A DNA stretch of 64,000 bases from Trichomonas vaginalis G3 (lineage: Eukaryota; Parabasalia; Trichomonadida; Trichomonadidae). Positions 1 to 10,559 of this stretch are shown piece by piece (the stretch's first letter is position 1; each line of letters opens with the position of its first letter). The stretch lies in the NCBI RefSeq assembly GCF_026262505.1, contig NC_067203.1, positions 434,001 through 498,000 on the forward strand. The letters run 5' to 3'. The notes beneath the pieces are model-generated. The model was not told the origin of the DNA, made no database searches, and was given only the letters and a program-made list of their open reading frames with translations. Position numbers and translations under genes: made by a program.

Positions 1-881
1 ATTCTTTTTAATTTTATTTCGTTCTTCTTTTATTTAAAATATTCTTTTTTAAATTTACGACGAAACACCTTTACATTGGGCTGCAATTGCAGGAAGTGTT
101 GATGCTGCAAAGTTACTTTTAGAAAAAGGAGCAAATGTTAATGCTCAAACAGCAATTCTTCAAATATTTATTATTATATTCTTTATATTATCACAAAGAA
201 ACACCTTTACATTTAGCTGTTCAGGAAAATAAGCTTGATATTATTAATCTTCTTTTAGAAAATAAAGCAGATCCAAATATTCGAAATTTTGATGGCGAAA
301 ATGTTATATTCACAGCAATTAGATGGAGTCATCCAGATTTAATAGAACTTCTTATTCAAAATAAAGCAGATCCAAATATGTACAACAAAAAATCGTTATC
401 TCCGTTACACGTATGCGTAGAATACAAAGCAGAGGCTGAAGCGCGTACATTAATGCTACATGGAGCTAATCCAAGATATCAGGATTCTCAAGGAAAAACT
501 CCTTTCCATGTTGCAGTTCAAAATCGCGATACAGAAATGTCAAAATTATTCCTCGAGTGCGGTGATGATCTTGCTTTGATACGTGATAACAATCTCAAGA
601 CTGTTTGGGATAGTTGCCCAGCAGAATTTAAGAATACAGTTATTCCAGTAGAAATTCCACAGCCTGAAGATAACAGCAATAAGAAAGAGAAGCCAGCAGA
701 GGATGAGATGCAATGGCTTAAGGATAAGAAGTGTTGCATGTGCAAAAACATGGATGCAGAAAGAATTCTTCTTCCTTGCCGACACTGCGTGTTATGTAAC
801 AACTGTACTCCTAAATTCTTAGAGCAGTACTTCCAGTGTCCTGTTTGCAAGATGGCAATCTTTGCTGCAGCAAAACAATAA
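1..881 (+). CDS. Ankyrin-repeat protein with C-terminal RING finger (5' end outside window)
   Basis: Host gene whose start lies off the window. From about base 184 an open frame encodes about four ankyrin repeats (ETPLHLAVQENK, ADPNIRNFDGENV, SPLHVCVEY, KTPFHVAVQ) and ends in a compact RING with CxxC (CCMC), a PCRHC core and a final CPVC, as in IAP-type C3HC4 RINGs. Such proteins are usually E3 ubiquitin ligases whose ankyrin part binds the substrate. An earlier ankyrin repeat (bases 59-153) lies in a different frame, separated by a T-rich stretch of about 43 bases, and a similar T-rich stretch precedes it (1-58). The gene is therefore either decayed at its 5' part or carries unusual inserts at repeat boundaries. 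I see no trichomonad intron consensus there. Function is inferred from domains. Confidence 0.75.
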
Positions 882-1037
882 AATAATGTAAACTTTTTTT
901 TATTGATTTATCAAAAATAATTTTTGAATAAGTTATCATATAAGAAGAATATACATTTATTATTGATAAAAAGAAGAAAATAATATATTATTTTTGGTAA
1001 TTTCAACTGAAGGAAATACTTATCACAAATATAGTCA

Positions 1038-2204
1038 TCAGCGAATACCGAAGTTTCCAAATGGGCTTGGAGGTCTGCGAACAACAGATGGAGAATTAAG
1101 TGGACCTCTTGGCTCCTTCAAAGTCCAAATTCTAAGAGTTTCATCCAAGCCAATTGTGGCAACAAGATTTCTTTCTTCGCATGCTGTGATATTAATAATT
1201 CCATCTGAATGTCCGTGATAATCTGAAATTAATTTCAGTTCACGTGGTGTATAAATTGACCAATCACCAGTTACGGCACTTGCTGTAACAAGTCCCCAGC
1301 TATCAGTGTAGCAGAGACCACTAATTGGTGATCCCGTATCAACTTGATTTAATACTGAGTTCATTGTAGCTCTGATCATTTGGACATTTCCTTGGTCATA
1401 ATCAGCTGCATACAATATATCGCCTTGAGTCCATGAGAGTGATTGGACTTTACCTGAGGCTTCATATAATTGAGGTTGCTTCGATTTGAAAACGCCGACA
1501 ACATGATTTGCACCAGCAGCAAGATAACGGCCATCATAAGACCATGCAAGACTGCTGATTTCACCACATTTAGAATGCAGCTTCAATTCCTGGAAATCTC
1601 CGCTACGAGTATCTGTAATTCTTGTGATGCCATCTGCACCACCTGTAGCAGCCATAGATCCTGATGCGCTGATAGCACTACAGCGGCGTTCATGATTCTG
1701 AAAAGCGAAAAATGCAACTTGTTGACGAACATCCCAGAGTTCAATATTTCCGTTTCCAGAAATAATAAGTCCTTCATCACACCAGCTGACTGCATCAAAT
1801 TGGGTGCCGCCATTCATTAATTCAGTAACCTGGCCTTGTGACCAAATGTAGATTGAGGTACCGAGAGCAATTGCAAGATCACCATTCTTATTGAAATCAA
1901 TAAGTTTTACTGGTAAGCTCTTCTGAACGTCTGGTGCATCCAAAATGTTATCTTCAGCAATTGGAGCTCTACGATTTTTCGGTGTTGTTGGTGTTGACTG
2001 CCTTTTATTTGCACTTGTATCTACAATCGAGTTTGTTCCCTCACGAAGTGGTGAACGGCTTGGGGATTTTGCTGGGGAAACAAATCGATCTTTTGAATAA
2101 GGAGAAATTCTATTTGATCTAAGAGGTGATTGGGCCTTGTTAGGTGAAGCAAGAGCACGTGAGAAACCTCCTTTTGTGGAATAGGAAAATGGGCTAGAAT
2201 ACAT
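1038..2204 (-). CDS. Cdc20/Cdh1 (Fizzy)-family WD40 activator of the APC/C
   Basis: A 388-residue host protein. The N-terminal ~95 residues are Ser/Pro/Arg rich (SPAKSPSRSPLREG) and hold a DRFVSP segment that resembles the region around the Fizzy C-box. NILDAPDVQKSLPVKLIDFN then matches the family's LDAPxx-DDFY lead-in, and about seven WD40 blades follow (for example GNGNIELWDVRQ, ETLRIWTLKEP). The chain ends in Ile-Arg, the IR tail that Cdc20 and Cdh1 use to dock on the APC/C. Expected role: substrate recruitment to the anaphase-promoting complex. The SP-rich N-terminus suggests control by CDK phosphorylation. ATG is at 2204. It looks intact. I cannot tell Cdc20 from Cdh1 by eye. Confidence 0.85.
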   Translation of the reverse strand: MYSSPFSYSTKGGFSRALASPNKAQSPLRSNRISPYSKDRFVSPAKSPSRSPLREGTNSIVDTSANKRQSTPTTPKNRRAPIAEDNILDAPDVQKSLPVKLIDFNKNGDLAIALGTSIYIWSQGQVTELMNGGTQFDAVSWCDEGLIISGNGNIELWDVRQQVAFFAFQNHERRCSAISASGSMAATGGADGITRITDTRSGDFQELKLHSKCGEISSLAWSYDGRYLAAGANHVVGVFKSKQPQLYEASGKVQSLSWTQGDILYAADYDQGNVQMIRATMNSVLNQVDTGSPISGLCYTDSWGLVTASAVTGDWSIYTPRELKLISDYHGHSDGIINITACEERNLVATIGLDETLRIWTLKEPRGPLNSPSVVRRPPSPFGNFGIR

Positions 2205-2339
2205 TAATAAAAATTGTTAAACGTACACAAAAGGAATTTTTAGTCAATAAAATTTGACAATATTCACATCTTTTGAATTTCCAATCTACAATCAATGAGC
2301 ATTCTAAATTATAATTTTCGGCTCCATCTTAATATCTAA

Positions 2340-2345
2340 TTATGT
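2340..2345. repeat. Left target-site duplication of Polinton B (TTATGT)
   Basis: TTATGT occurs here and again at 46700-46705, directly outside the right tip of Polinton B. Six base pairs is the usual Polinton target duplication. The left copy is no longer next to the bulk of B because Polinton A sits between them. Confidence 0.75.

Positions 2346-2348
<3 letters not shown>
2343..2348. repeat. Left target-site duplication of Polinton A (TGTAGT)
   Basis: TGTAGT here is repeated at 26959-26964, immediately outside the two ends of Polinton A. It overlaps the B duplication by three bases and includes the first three bases of B (AGT), so A landed at the very tip of B. Confidence 0.75.
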
Positions 2349-2386
<38 letters not shown>

Positions 2387-2522
2387 AAGTGGGGCTTCCA
2401 GGCACTTCGTGCCCTCTAGCCCTGAGGATGAATGAGTATAATGAAGTTTTTTTTTTCTTGGGGGATGGCTTCCAGGCACTTCGTGCCTTCTAGCCCCCGA
2501 AGATGTTTAGTATAAATGAAGT
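2349..2522. repeat. Left terminal inverted repeat of Polinton A
   Basis: Begins with a run of about 35 A residues, then two copies of a module containing the hairpin GGCACTTCGTGCC (about 2388-2435 and 2467-2508) separated by a T-run. It matches the inverse of 26801-26958 almost base for base over about 125 bp apart from A-run length. Confidence 0.9.
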
Positions 2523-2670
2523 CTCAACAAAGTCTTTACGAAGAAGTCTCAACAAAGTCTTTACGAAGAAGTCTTGACAAAACATTTACAAAGAAGTCTT
2601 TACAAAGTCTTTACAAAGTCTTTACGAAGAAGTCTTTACAAAACATAGACAAGAAAGTCTTTACGAAGAA
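2515..2670. repeat. Subterminal direct repeats in Polinton A
   Basis: Irregular direct repeats of a GAAGTCTTTACGAA/GAAGTCTCAACAAA motif, about eight copies, just inside the left TIR and before the first coding block. Related sequence (TTTTGTCAAGACTTCTTC) recurs at about 14850-14905 in A and 35570-35590 in B, so it is dispersed within this Polinton group. The role is unknown; a subterminal origin or transposase-binding array would fit the position. Confidence 0.6.
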
Positions 2671-2716
2671 GTCACAATAAACAGCTGTCAAAAACCGCTT
2701 TTTAACTTCACTTAAA

Positions 2717-5700
2717 ATGCCACGTAAGCTACGTAAGAATATACGTAAGAGGAAGGGAGCATTGAAACATCCAAAAGTAAAACTGACACCACAACAACAG
2801 TTGCAACAACAAATGCTGAATGACCCCACTATGTTGCAACAAATGTCAAGCAATCCTATGCTTTTAAACCGAGTTGTTGGTGCACAGAGTGGAGGTTTAA
2901 GAGCGGCACTTTTAGCGAAAATGGCAGGCTATGGTGGAGCTGCAGACGGAACAGCTTATAACCCTCAAAGTCAAATGAATTTGAGTTCACTCAAAAATCA
3001 AATAACAGATGTCAAAAAGTCAAACATAGACATACAGAAACAAATAAGTGAAAACGAAAAGAAACTAGAATATGACAGACACACAAAGAAACTCAATGAG
3101 TTAAACGTAGAGAAAAAGAAGAAAGAAGAACAACTGAAAGAACTAAGTACAGAGGAATATGCGAAAAAAGTGTCAGAAAAAGCAGCAGAAGTAGCAAAAA
3201 TGGAACAAGATGTTATAAATTTGAAAAACCATACTACTCAATATAAAATACTGAAAGATGAAGAGATAAAACAAAAAGCCCTGAAGACATATATGGATAG
3301 CGATGAGTATAAAAAAGAAGTTGAAGCAAATGTAAAGGCAGAAAAACTTTTACAGTTGCAAAACCAAACCGTACAGTATGAAAACTTAGCACAAGAAAGT
3401 AAAAATAACGACGCGCCATGCAAAAGGCAATGAAAAGCGCAGAATATATAAAAGCTAACAATGACTGGTTAGATGCCCAAGCCAACGCTAAAGCAGCCCA
3501 GCTTATAGGGTCAATAAGGACAAAAATACAAGCGGATGAAGACAGTTCAAATGAAAGCTTTAACAAATGCTGACTTTAAGAACGCCTTCGAAGCTCTTCA
3601 TAGTAAGGTGAAACAAGTGAACGACTTCTCATCTGGAAAGAAACTGAAGTCTGAAGGTTTCGACAAAGAGTTAAAGAAGTAGCACAAAATATGACGAAAA
3701 TAACAGATGCAGCAACGAGACAGGCAGTTCAAAGTGCTATGACGCCGTTAGAGCAACTGTTGTGAAAAGTCAAGAAAAAGAGTTACAACAGACCAAAACA
3801 GACCTAGTAAATCTTTCTTAAAAACGAAAAGTCAGGTAGGACATTACGCTGCAGATGGAACATATGTGCCAGCTGGTGGAACTTATATACCACCAAACCC
3901 TCCAAGAGAAGCACCTGCACCAGGACTACCTAAACATTTACATCGTCACATGGACACAGACACAGGCATGCACAACAACCAGCACAACAACCACCTCCAC
4001 AACCAGCACAACAACCAACAGTTCAAAACCCTGCACAACAACCACCTCACAACCAGCACAGCAACACAACCAGAGCAAGGACATAAAAGAAGTAGAGAAC
4101 AAGGAAACCAAGAATTCTTAAAAATGCTTAAAGAAGAGTGTGGTTTCCCAGATACTGTTGACTTTAGTGACAGATATAAAGAAGCTATTGGAAAGTTCAA
4201 GGGATGGAAATACTGACCCGAACCTATTTAGCTTTATGGCTCAGCACCAAAACGGATATAATCTCAAACTGGAAAATACAAGCTCGCTAAGGGATATGAT
4301 TTAATAGCATATCATCCAAATGACATGGATGAATTTACTCCGAGATATTTGATGTCAGAGCTAAATGACAATTCAACTTTCGTCATGAAACGCGTAAAAA
4401 AATAGAGACGGAACGAAAGAACAAAAGCTTATGAATGCGGATGACGTAGATAGGGAAATTGTTGAAAACGGTCTCGGAATATATGAAATGCCAGCAGATG
4501 AGGTACAAGAAACTCCACAGGAAGAAGTTCAGATACAACCAGACATGGAAGAAATAGTTCAGCAACAACAGCTAGAAGAGCCTGAAGGAAACGAACAAGT
4601 CCTTCCTTTGGAAACTAACTTCACAGAACTAGATGAAGATTTGGAAACAGCCGAAAAATCTTGACCCTCAACAAGAGCATGAGGTGAATATGGAATCTTC
4701 CAAGAGTCTAAAATTCGGCTGACATAGTAGAAGAATATCGAAAAATGTTTGCCGACATACAAAAGACTCCAACACAGATGAAAATATTCAGCATAGAATG
4801 GAAAGTACTGAAAGAAAAATGTACACAAATACAACAACCCTTTTTACTTACGAGCATTTAACGTTCAATCTTCGGATGAACTCGGTGAAAATAAAAGGTT
4901 AAATTTCAAGAAAACATATAGAAATGAAACATTGTTTAAAGTTCATTCAGAACCTAACCAAGATGGAAACAAACCTACTTTTGTTTCTGCAGACGATGGA
5001 ACTACAATGAGATGGGGTCATAAAGCTAACCCGGATAGGTGGTTCATAAACTTACAACCACAATTCCAAGAAGTTGTAGACGCAATGGAAGTCAATGGTG
5101 AACAAGATATAGCTGGTATTTTAAGCGCGGCTTTAATGCCATTGAAAGATATGAAACATGCAGATATTTTGGACCAGTATGAAATGAACATGGCTGATGG
5201 AAATATAACACCTGACGTTCTAGAACATTTATCTCAAAGAACTACACAGAACCATAGAGATGGTATATTTGGTGAAGAGTTTAGAAAGAAAGTTAGGGAG
5301 GAGAAGGAAGAGAACCTATTGTACATGACCTTGCAAACGAAAGTTTACAAAATGTCATAAAAACTTACTTTGCAGACAATGAACGAGAAGGGATGAATAT
5401 TTAAGAAAACTCAAATGGACAGTACCAAATGAAATGTTAGTATTGAAAAACATGTTCCTTGACAAAATAAAACCAACTACAGAAATAAACGACGCAAGAC
5501 TGAAAGATTGGGTAAAAGCTTTCCATTCACAAAAGATATAATTGGTAACATGGAAAGAAAACCAGAATGGCTACAAAAACATATATTTGGAAACGAGCAT
5601 ATTCCATATGGACAGGCACTGTTTGAAGAGCTTGAACCGGAAACTCAGGAAAGAGTCATGCAAACAATACGCGAAGACTCAAATACAGACTATGACAAAC

Positions 5701-5897
5701 TCTTTCTAGGATATAGGTTACCTGAGATGGGCGACCAGAGCCAAAAGGCAAAAAGGACATGGGAAATTTGCAACATACTAGATGAACATAATGCAAAGAT
5801 GCAACAACTTCAAGCAGAGGGCAATGAAGGAAAAAGAAGAGTTAAAAAACTCAGTCAGGAAGAAAGTAAAGCTTGGTCCACGTGGGTTCTATTATGA
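2717..5897 (+). pseudogene. Polinton A: large coiled-coil, probably virion-associated protein block (broken)
   Basis: One long same-strand coding block. Its N-terminal part is very basic (PRKLRKNIRKRKG), then Gln-rich, then strongly charged and helical with coiled-coil character. The middle is Thr/Gln/Asn and Pro rich. The last third is more globular with a conserved-looking WGHKANPDRWFINLQPQF segment. It lies directly upstream of the capsid block on the same strand, so a structural or core role is plausible, but I do not recognise the family. Broken, with around half a dozen breaks; no homologous block is obvious in B. Confidence 0.55.
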
Positions 5898-5936
5898 CAT
5901 ATAAATCCAACTATTCTATATTTTTACTCATATGAA

Positions 5937-7543
5937 ATGTACGCCGCTCAGAATATAACGCCAACAGTTTTGGATGCTATGAATGGAAATGTTTCCGAAT
6001 GGTATAACGAATGCGACAATGCCATTAGAAGGTCAGAAATAGTTCCTGGAACTTACGAATATACAACTGCTGTTTCTTATGGAAACGTAGGTGAGTTTGG
6101 AGAAGGTTCTTCAACAACAGTAGATATTGCTTGCGACAGGTTTCATATAATTTCTATTGACAACTCTTTCTTATACGTGGAACAAGACATTGAAATAAAA
6201 CCTTCTGCCAAGTTGTCTGACAAGAAAGGTTGCAATGGAATTTTCTATGTCGGATACCAATATGCTCCAGAAGTTTTCATGGGATATAAGATATATTCTA
6301 ACTCTGACTTAGTTCAAACAGTAACATGGGCAAACTATGAATGGTTCGCTTTGAGAAACTCAGTACAACCACAAGCTAGAGAACAAACAGACCAGTATGC
6401 AACTATTGAGAAAATAAGAAGACTTGACCCTAACGTTCCAGGAGTTTATGTTAACCTTTCTGGACAAACTGCAGCAGCAGTAACCAAAGTAAAACTGAAA
6501 CTTAGAGTTCCTTTGTCATCTTTCCTCATCTTCAGGTTTTTAAGATACTTGCCAAACTGGGCAGGAAAAATTTCTATCGAACTTACTCCAAGCAAAAATA
6601 ACTTAGTCATTGCACCAACACAAACCCATTCACTCTTACAGAAGTAGTGGGAACAAATAAAATGTCATTCGCCGACTTTTGCAAAAACAAAGTTGACTTA
6701 GACTTTGGTTTCTCAAACCTCAACACTGAAGTAAACTATTATTTCAATGCTGCTGGAGATGCTTGGGACCCAGTTAAGTTCACATGCGAAAAATTTGAAT
6801 GCAAGAGAATAGAAAGCAGACTTGCAGTCTATATGTTGGACCCAGATATTTCAAATGCTTTAGCTGCCAAATATATTGCAGTTCCACTTATGTTCCCTAT
6901 ACACCAAATATCTGTCAAAGACTTTGCAGGTGAAGTTGGAAACCAAAGTGCTGACCCAGGTGCAAGAACAGATATTGCTTTAACAACTGCAATGAAACAT
7001 GCAGATACTATGTTTGTACTGTTCAGACGAACTATAAATGACTATTCTTGTTTCTACAACCCCGGTATTAAATATCATATAAACATAGATGGCAAATATT
7101 ATCCAAGAGAAGAATATTCTACAGTTGAGGATATGAGGTCATACAACTTGACATTAGATGCTATGAACTTTAACAACAACTTCACAACAACCATAAACCC
7201 TGAAATGCAAAGTTCTATTATGCCATATGTGAAAGTATGGACTCATACAGGAGGTCAAAAAACTCAATATACAAATGGAGACCGTTCAAACTTTTGGCTT
7301 GGCATTCCATTTGCTGACTCAGAAGACTTTATGGGTGGTATTTCAACTGTTGGTACTGTACAAATACAATATACTGGTGACAGAGACGGTCCAGATGAAC
7401 TGAGAGCAAAGAAGTTTACAAAACCAATAGCACTTTTCACGGAAGATGCTCTTTTGAAGATTCGTTCGATGAAACCTGCTGGGGCTCCTCAGATTGGCAT
7501 AACGACAGCTTCCATCGAGCAGATTTTGGCAGCAGGTCAGTAA
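5937..7543 (+). pseudogene. Polinton A: major capsid protein block (double jelly-roll type)
   Basis: About 530 codons of beta-rich sequence with the size and position expected for a Polinton double jelly-roll major capsid protein. Segments such as GIFYVGYQYAPEVF and LKLRVPLSSFLIF have counterparts in the B capsid block (LFVGYKSSNQSF and FDMIIPVNDLLAF) in the same order, which supports a shared fold and role. The second half carries PLMFPIHQISVKDF and PYVKVWTHTGG strands. It is followed by other virion genes. The assignment rests on A-B correspondence and context, not on a search. The block is read in more than one frame. Confidence 0.65.
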
Positions 7544-7856
7544 GTTGTTCTTGAACTGACTTCTCTCCGTCAAATATTGACAGTACGCCAGTTTTGACAT
7601 AATATTGTAAGATAAACTTACCTTTAGAAATATCGGTCAGTTTTGTTGCTATATTTTTGTCAACGTCAAGAACTTTCACCATCTCGGTTATACCAACTTT
7701 CTTTGCTTTATGAAAATATTTTGGTTCAGCAAATATTGCTATTCTATAACATTTTCCATTGTTTGTGTAAAGAACTACTCTGTCAATGAACTTGTATTGT
7801 TTGTGTGTGTAAACTTTGTTTTGCTTCAATTCGAAGAGATACTCAAATACGTCCAT
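7437..7856 (-). CDS. Polinton A: unknown protein, antisense tail overlaps capsid block
   Basis: Up to 139 codons on the minus strand starting MDVFEYLFELKQNKVYTHKQ, with a beta-rich, Lys-rich composition. Its start faces the next plus-strand gene across only 18 bases, so the two share a divergent promoter region. The last ~36 codons overlap the end of the capsid block on the other strand and may not be meaningful. A minus-strand gene at the equivalent place in B (32689-33164) may be its counterpart, though similarity is weak by eye. No family recognised. Confidence 0.5.
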   Translation of the reverse strand: MDVFEYLFELKQNKVYTHKQYKFIDRVVLYTNNGKCYRIAIFAEPKYFHKAKKVGITEMVKVLDVDKNIATKLTDISKGKFILQYYVKTGVLSIFDGEKSVQEQLTDLLPKSARWKLSLCQSEEPQQVSSNESSKEHLP

Positions 7857-7874
7857 CTTTTTATTCTAAGTAAA

Positions 7875-8456
7875 ATGTCATTTCCGAAAAATAGAAGCGT
7901 AAGTGTTTCAAAAGGTTTAATGGCGGTGGCAGATGTGAAGTTAAATTCACCAACTCAAACAAACAGTCAAAGTGTTGTTGTCAATGTCAAAGACAGAGAT
8001 GTTGAAGTGGGGAAACCATACGAAGACGAAGATGGTATAACAATTGTTCCTGTAAAAGAACAACCAACATACCCTGAAGTTAGCAGAGAGTTAAGTTCTG
8101 TTGCAGATATTCGAAATGACTACCAACAACTTAAAGACAAACTTAAAACTCAGGAGAAGATTTGTCAAGCTTTAGGTATAATGTTAAACTTGGTCGAACA
8201 CAACCCTGTAAAAGTGAACTCATATGTCATTGCACCTCATGAAGTTTTGAAAGAACTATTGAAACTTTTGACAGAGGCAGACGATATAAACATCAAAGAA
8301 ATAGAACCCGACATTGCTTGCTGTGGTGTTTCATATAATGTCATTGACAAGATATACGTTATGAAAGGAGGTGAAACGTTGAACTTAAAGTATAGTTTCC
8401 CAGACGTCATAAAAATATTTGACGACCACAACATTTCATTAAAATTTATTTGCTAA
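7875..8456 (+). CDS. Polinton A: conserved Polinton protein with CCG motif, function unknown
   Basis: A 193-residue protein, ATG at 7875 in a TAAAATG context. The N-terminal half is flexible and polar; a helical segment follows (about residues 75-130) and then a compact domain with IEPDIACCGVSYNVIDKIY and LKYSFPDVIKIF. The same C-terminal domain is visible in B at 32016-32689 (FIDDEVSCCGTVAKIN, LHLTYNDIYNKIV), again just upstream of the minor capsid gene, so it is a conserved Polinton gene in this host. It ends 4 bases before the next ATG. Probably a virion protein, by position only. Confidence 0.6.
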   Translation: MSFPKNRSVSVSKGLMAVADVKLNSPTQTNSQSVVVNVKDRDVEVGKPYEDEDGITIVPVKEQPTYPEVSRELSSVADIRNDYQQLKDKLKTQEKICQALGIMLNLVEHNPVKVNSYVIAPHEVLKELLKLLTEADDINIKEIEPDIACCGVSYNVIDKIYVMKGGETLNLKYSFPDVIKIFDDHNISLKFIC

Positions 8457-8460
8457 GTAA

Positions 8461-9258
8461 ATGGCAGAAGACACAATGGTTTATACTATTACGACTAAAA
8501 ACCCTGAGTCATATAATTCTATAACAACAAACTTACAAAGTCCTCAAGGACGATATTGTAAACTAACCTTAAACACAATGACGACTAAAGCCTGTTTTGC
8601 TCTTTTGACACCAGAAGACTTTATTGTTGTGAATGGTAAAAAATACTCCTTTGAAGATACTTACTCAGATATACCACCAACAGGTTTTGTTGACTTATTT
8701 AATACTTTAAGGACGGATGTAACATGTGCTGCAACTAGAGCAGGTTTCATTATGTTTGGATGTCCGACTGAGTTTACTATAAACAATATGAGCTATAATA
8801 CAAAACTTATATCTGGTTTTTACTACCAACAGTTTCCTATAACAGGAAAAGGTGTCATACAAGGAATGTCTGTTCCATTGACTTTAAGCACACCTATTTT
8901 ATATATTGTTTCAAACTTAGGTTCAAAGTGTTATTCGAATGTCGACAGAAACTATTATGACCAAAAGATACTTATGCGTATAAACAATACTTTCTCTGCT
9001 GGTTTGCCTATTGTTCATTCGAATGCAGAATTTTCAACCTTAGTGAACTCAAACACTTTGGCAAGTATAACGTTGACATTAGTTGACGCAAACTTTGTTC
9101 CTGTAAAACTTTTATGTCCTATGTATTTGTCAATGACGGCAGAAAGTTTCGAATTGGAAGATGCAACTGGTGAAAGTATTGTATTACAAGAACAACTTCA
9201 ACAACAAATAGCTCAAGAACAACAAATGCAACAAATGCAACAACAAAGTCAAGAATAA
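8461..9258 (+). CDS. Polinton A: putative jelly-roll minor capsid (penton-like) protein
   Basis: A 265-residue beta-rich protein. The C-terminal core ASITLTLVDANFVPVKLL and PMYLSMTAESFE is typical of the last strands of Polinton/adenovirus-like minor capsid proteins, as is TPILYIVSNLGSKCY before it. A Gln-rich tail (QEQQMQQMQQQSQ) follows. B 33185-33892 has the same layout (NIKFRITDLFDYDLEFM near its end) and the same upstream neighbour. ATG at 8461 in TAAATGG context. The family assignment is inference from pattern and synteny. Confidence 0.6.
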   Translation: MAEDTMVYTITTKNPESYNSITTNLQSPQGRYCKLTLNTMTTKACFALLTPEDFIVVNGKKYSFEDTYSDIPPTGFVDLFNTLRTDVTCAATRAGFIMFGCPTEFTINNMSYNTKLISGFYYQQFPITGKGVIQGMSVPLTLSTPILYIVSNLGSKCYSNVDRNYYDQKILMRINNTFSAGLPIVHSNAEFSTLVNSNTLASITLTLVDANFVPVKLLCPMYLSMTAESFELEDATGESIVLQEQLQQQIAQEQQMQQMQQQSQE

Positions 9259-9287
9259 AAAAAAATATTTTTTTTATTTTTATAAAA
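9259..9287 (+). promoter_or_regulatory. A/T-run promoter-like motif before the helicase gene
   Basis: A run of A, then TATTTTTTTTATTTTTATAAAA, directly abuts the ATG. Near-identical strings precede the polymerase gene (20802-20830, minus), the gene at 16085 and others in A and C, so this looks like the element's own start-proximal promoter signal, distinct from the host initiator. Confidence 0.5.
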
Positions 9288-10523
9288 ATGTACAGAATAG
9301 ATGTTTCAGATTTTTATGACTTCCAAGCATTCAGAAATATGTGTCCATTTAGAGACTATAACAAAGCAGTCGAGAATTTGAAACGTTTAGTCATTTATGT
9401 CGACTCTGCCCCAGAATGTTATGTTATGAAAGAATGGGATGTTGTCTTTAACAAACCAAGAGCAACAATAGTTTCAGAACAAGAATGTAGACAGAAACTT
9501 AAGAAAATAAAAGTCGTACAAGTTGGCATGAAGATGTTAGATGCTTGGGATATCTTATTGTCAAAGTTAGAAGATTTTTCAGTTCGAGGTATAAAGTTTT
9601 ATACACCTTCTCCAAACTTCTATTCTATCTTCACTGGATATAAATACGAACAAGTAGAATGGAAAGAAAATATTATAGAAGCTTGGTTAGACCATGTCAA
9701 AGAAATTATATGCAATGGAAACGAAAAGGTTTATGAGTATATCTTATGTTGGTTTGCAAACATCTTACAACATCCAAGTGCTAAGAATGAAACTGCTCTC
9801 ATTATAATTGGAAAACAAGGAACTGGTAAGAACACATTCTTTACAGATATTTTGTGCAAACTGTTAGAGGGCTATTCGAATCCGAATATGACAAACTTAG
9901 AAAACATCTGTGGCAAGTTTAACTCCTCAATAGAGAATATGAAACTTATAGTTTGTAACGAACTTCAAAGTATAGATACAACAAAAGTTTTGAACTCAGA
10001 TGCTTTGAAGAGTCTTATAACAGACAAAGTTGGAGTTGTTGAAAGAAAATATAAAGACCAAAGAGTTTGTGAAAATGTTGCAAACTTCATTATGGTTTCA
10101 AACAATGCTGTTCCGATGAAGTTAGAAAGTTCTGACAGAAGATATGTAGTTGTCAGAACGTCAGAAGCTCATATGCAAGATACAGAATATTTTGACGACT
10201 TAGCAGAAACTTTGACATCTGACTTTTACAACCACTTGTTCTCATATTTCATGACATTAGATATTTCTAAGTTCAATCCAAGACAAATTCCACATACCGA
10301 AGAAAGACAAACATTGTTAGAAGCAAACAAGAGTGTATATGAACTGTTCATAGATGAAACTGACTTTGTGTCATTAGATGAAAGGTCATTGTACGATGAA
10401 TATAAACAATATTGTCAAGAATATGGTTATATGACAGCGTCTAAACGAACATTCTTGGCAAATGTCAAAAGTCTTTTAGATGTTCAGAATGGTGTATATA
10501 CAAAGAAAAATTTTTCTGAGTAA
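9288..10523 (+). CDS. Polinton A: superfamily 3 helicase (D5-like ATPase)
   Basis: A 411-residue protein with the SF3 signature: Walker A GKQGTGKNTF near residue 175, Walker B KLIVCNELQS near 225, and motif C NFIMVSNN near 270 followed by SSDRRYVVV, the arginine-finger region of the D5/virophage helicases. The N-terminal ~160 residues do not look like a full primase; the C-terminal domain is helical. It should unwind element DNA during replication. SF3 helicases are known in virophages, polinton-like viruses and some eukaryotic elements, but not in the minimal Polinton core, and I see none in B. The frame is open throughout. Confidence 0.85.
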   Translation: MYRIDVSDFYDFQAFRNMCPFRDYNKAVENLKRLVIYVDSAPECYVMKEWDVVFNKPRATIVSEQECRQKLKKIKVVQVGMKMLDAWDILLSKLEDFSVRGIKFYTPSPNFYSIFTGYKYEQVEWKENIIEAWLDHVKEIICNGNEKVYEYILCWFANILQHPSAKNETALIIIGKQGTGKNTFFTDILCKLLEGYSNPNMTNLENICGKFNSSIENMKLIVCNELQSIDTTKVLNSDALKSLITDKVGVVERKYKDQRVCENVANFIMVSNNAVPMKLESSDRRYVVVRTSEAHMQDTEYFDDLAETLTSDFYNHLFSYFMTLDISKFNPRQIPHTEERQTLLEANKSVYELFIDETDFVSLDERSLYDEYKQYCQEYGYMTASKRTFLANVKSLLDVQNGVYTKKNFSE

Positions 10524-10559
10524 ATTTAAAAAAAAATCTTTTTTTATCCGATAGAAAAG

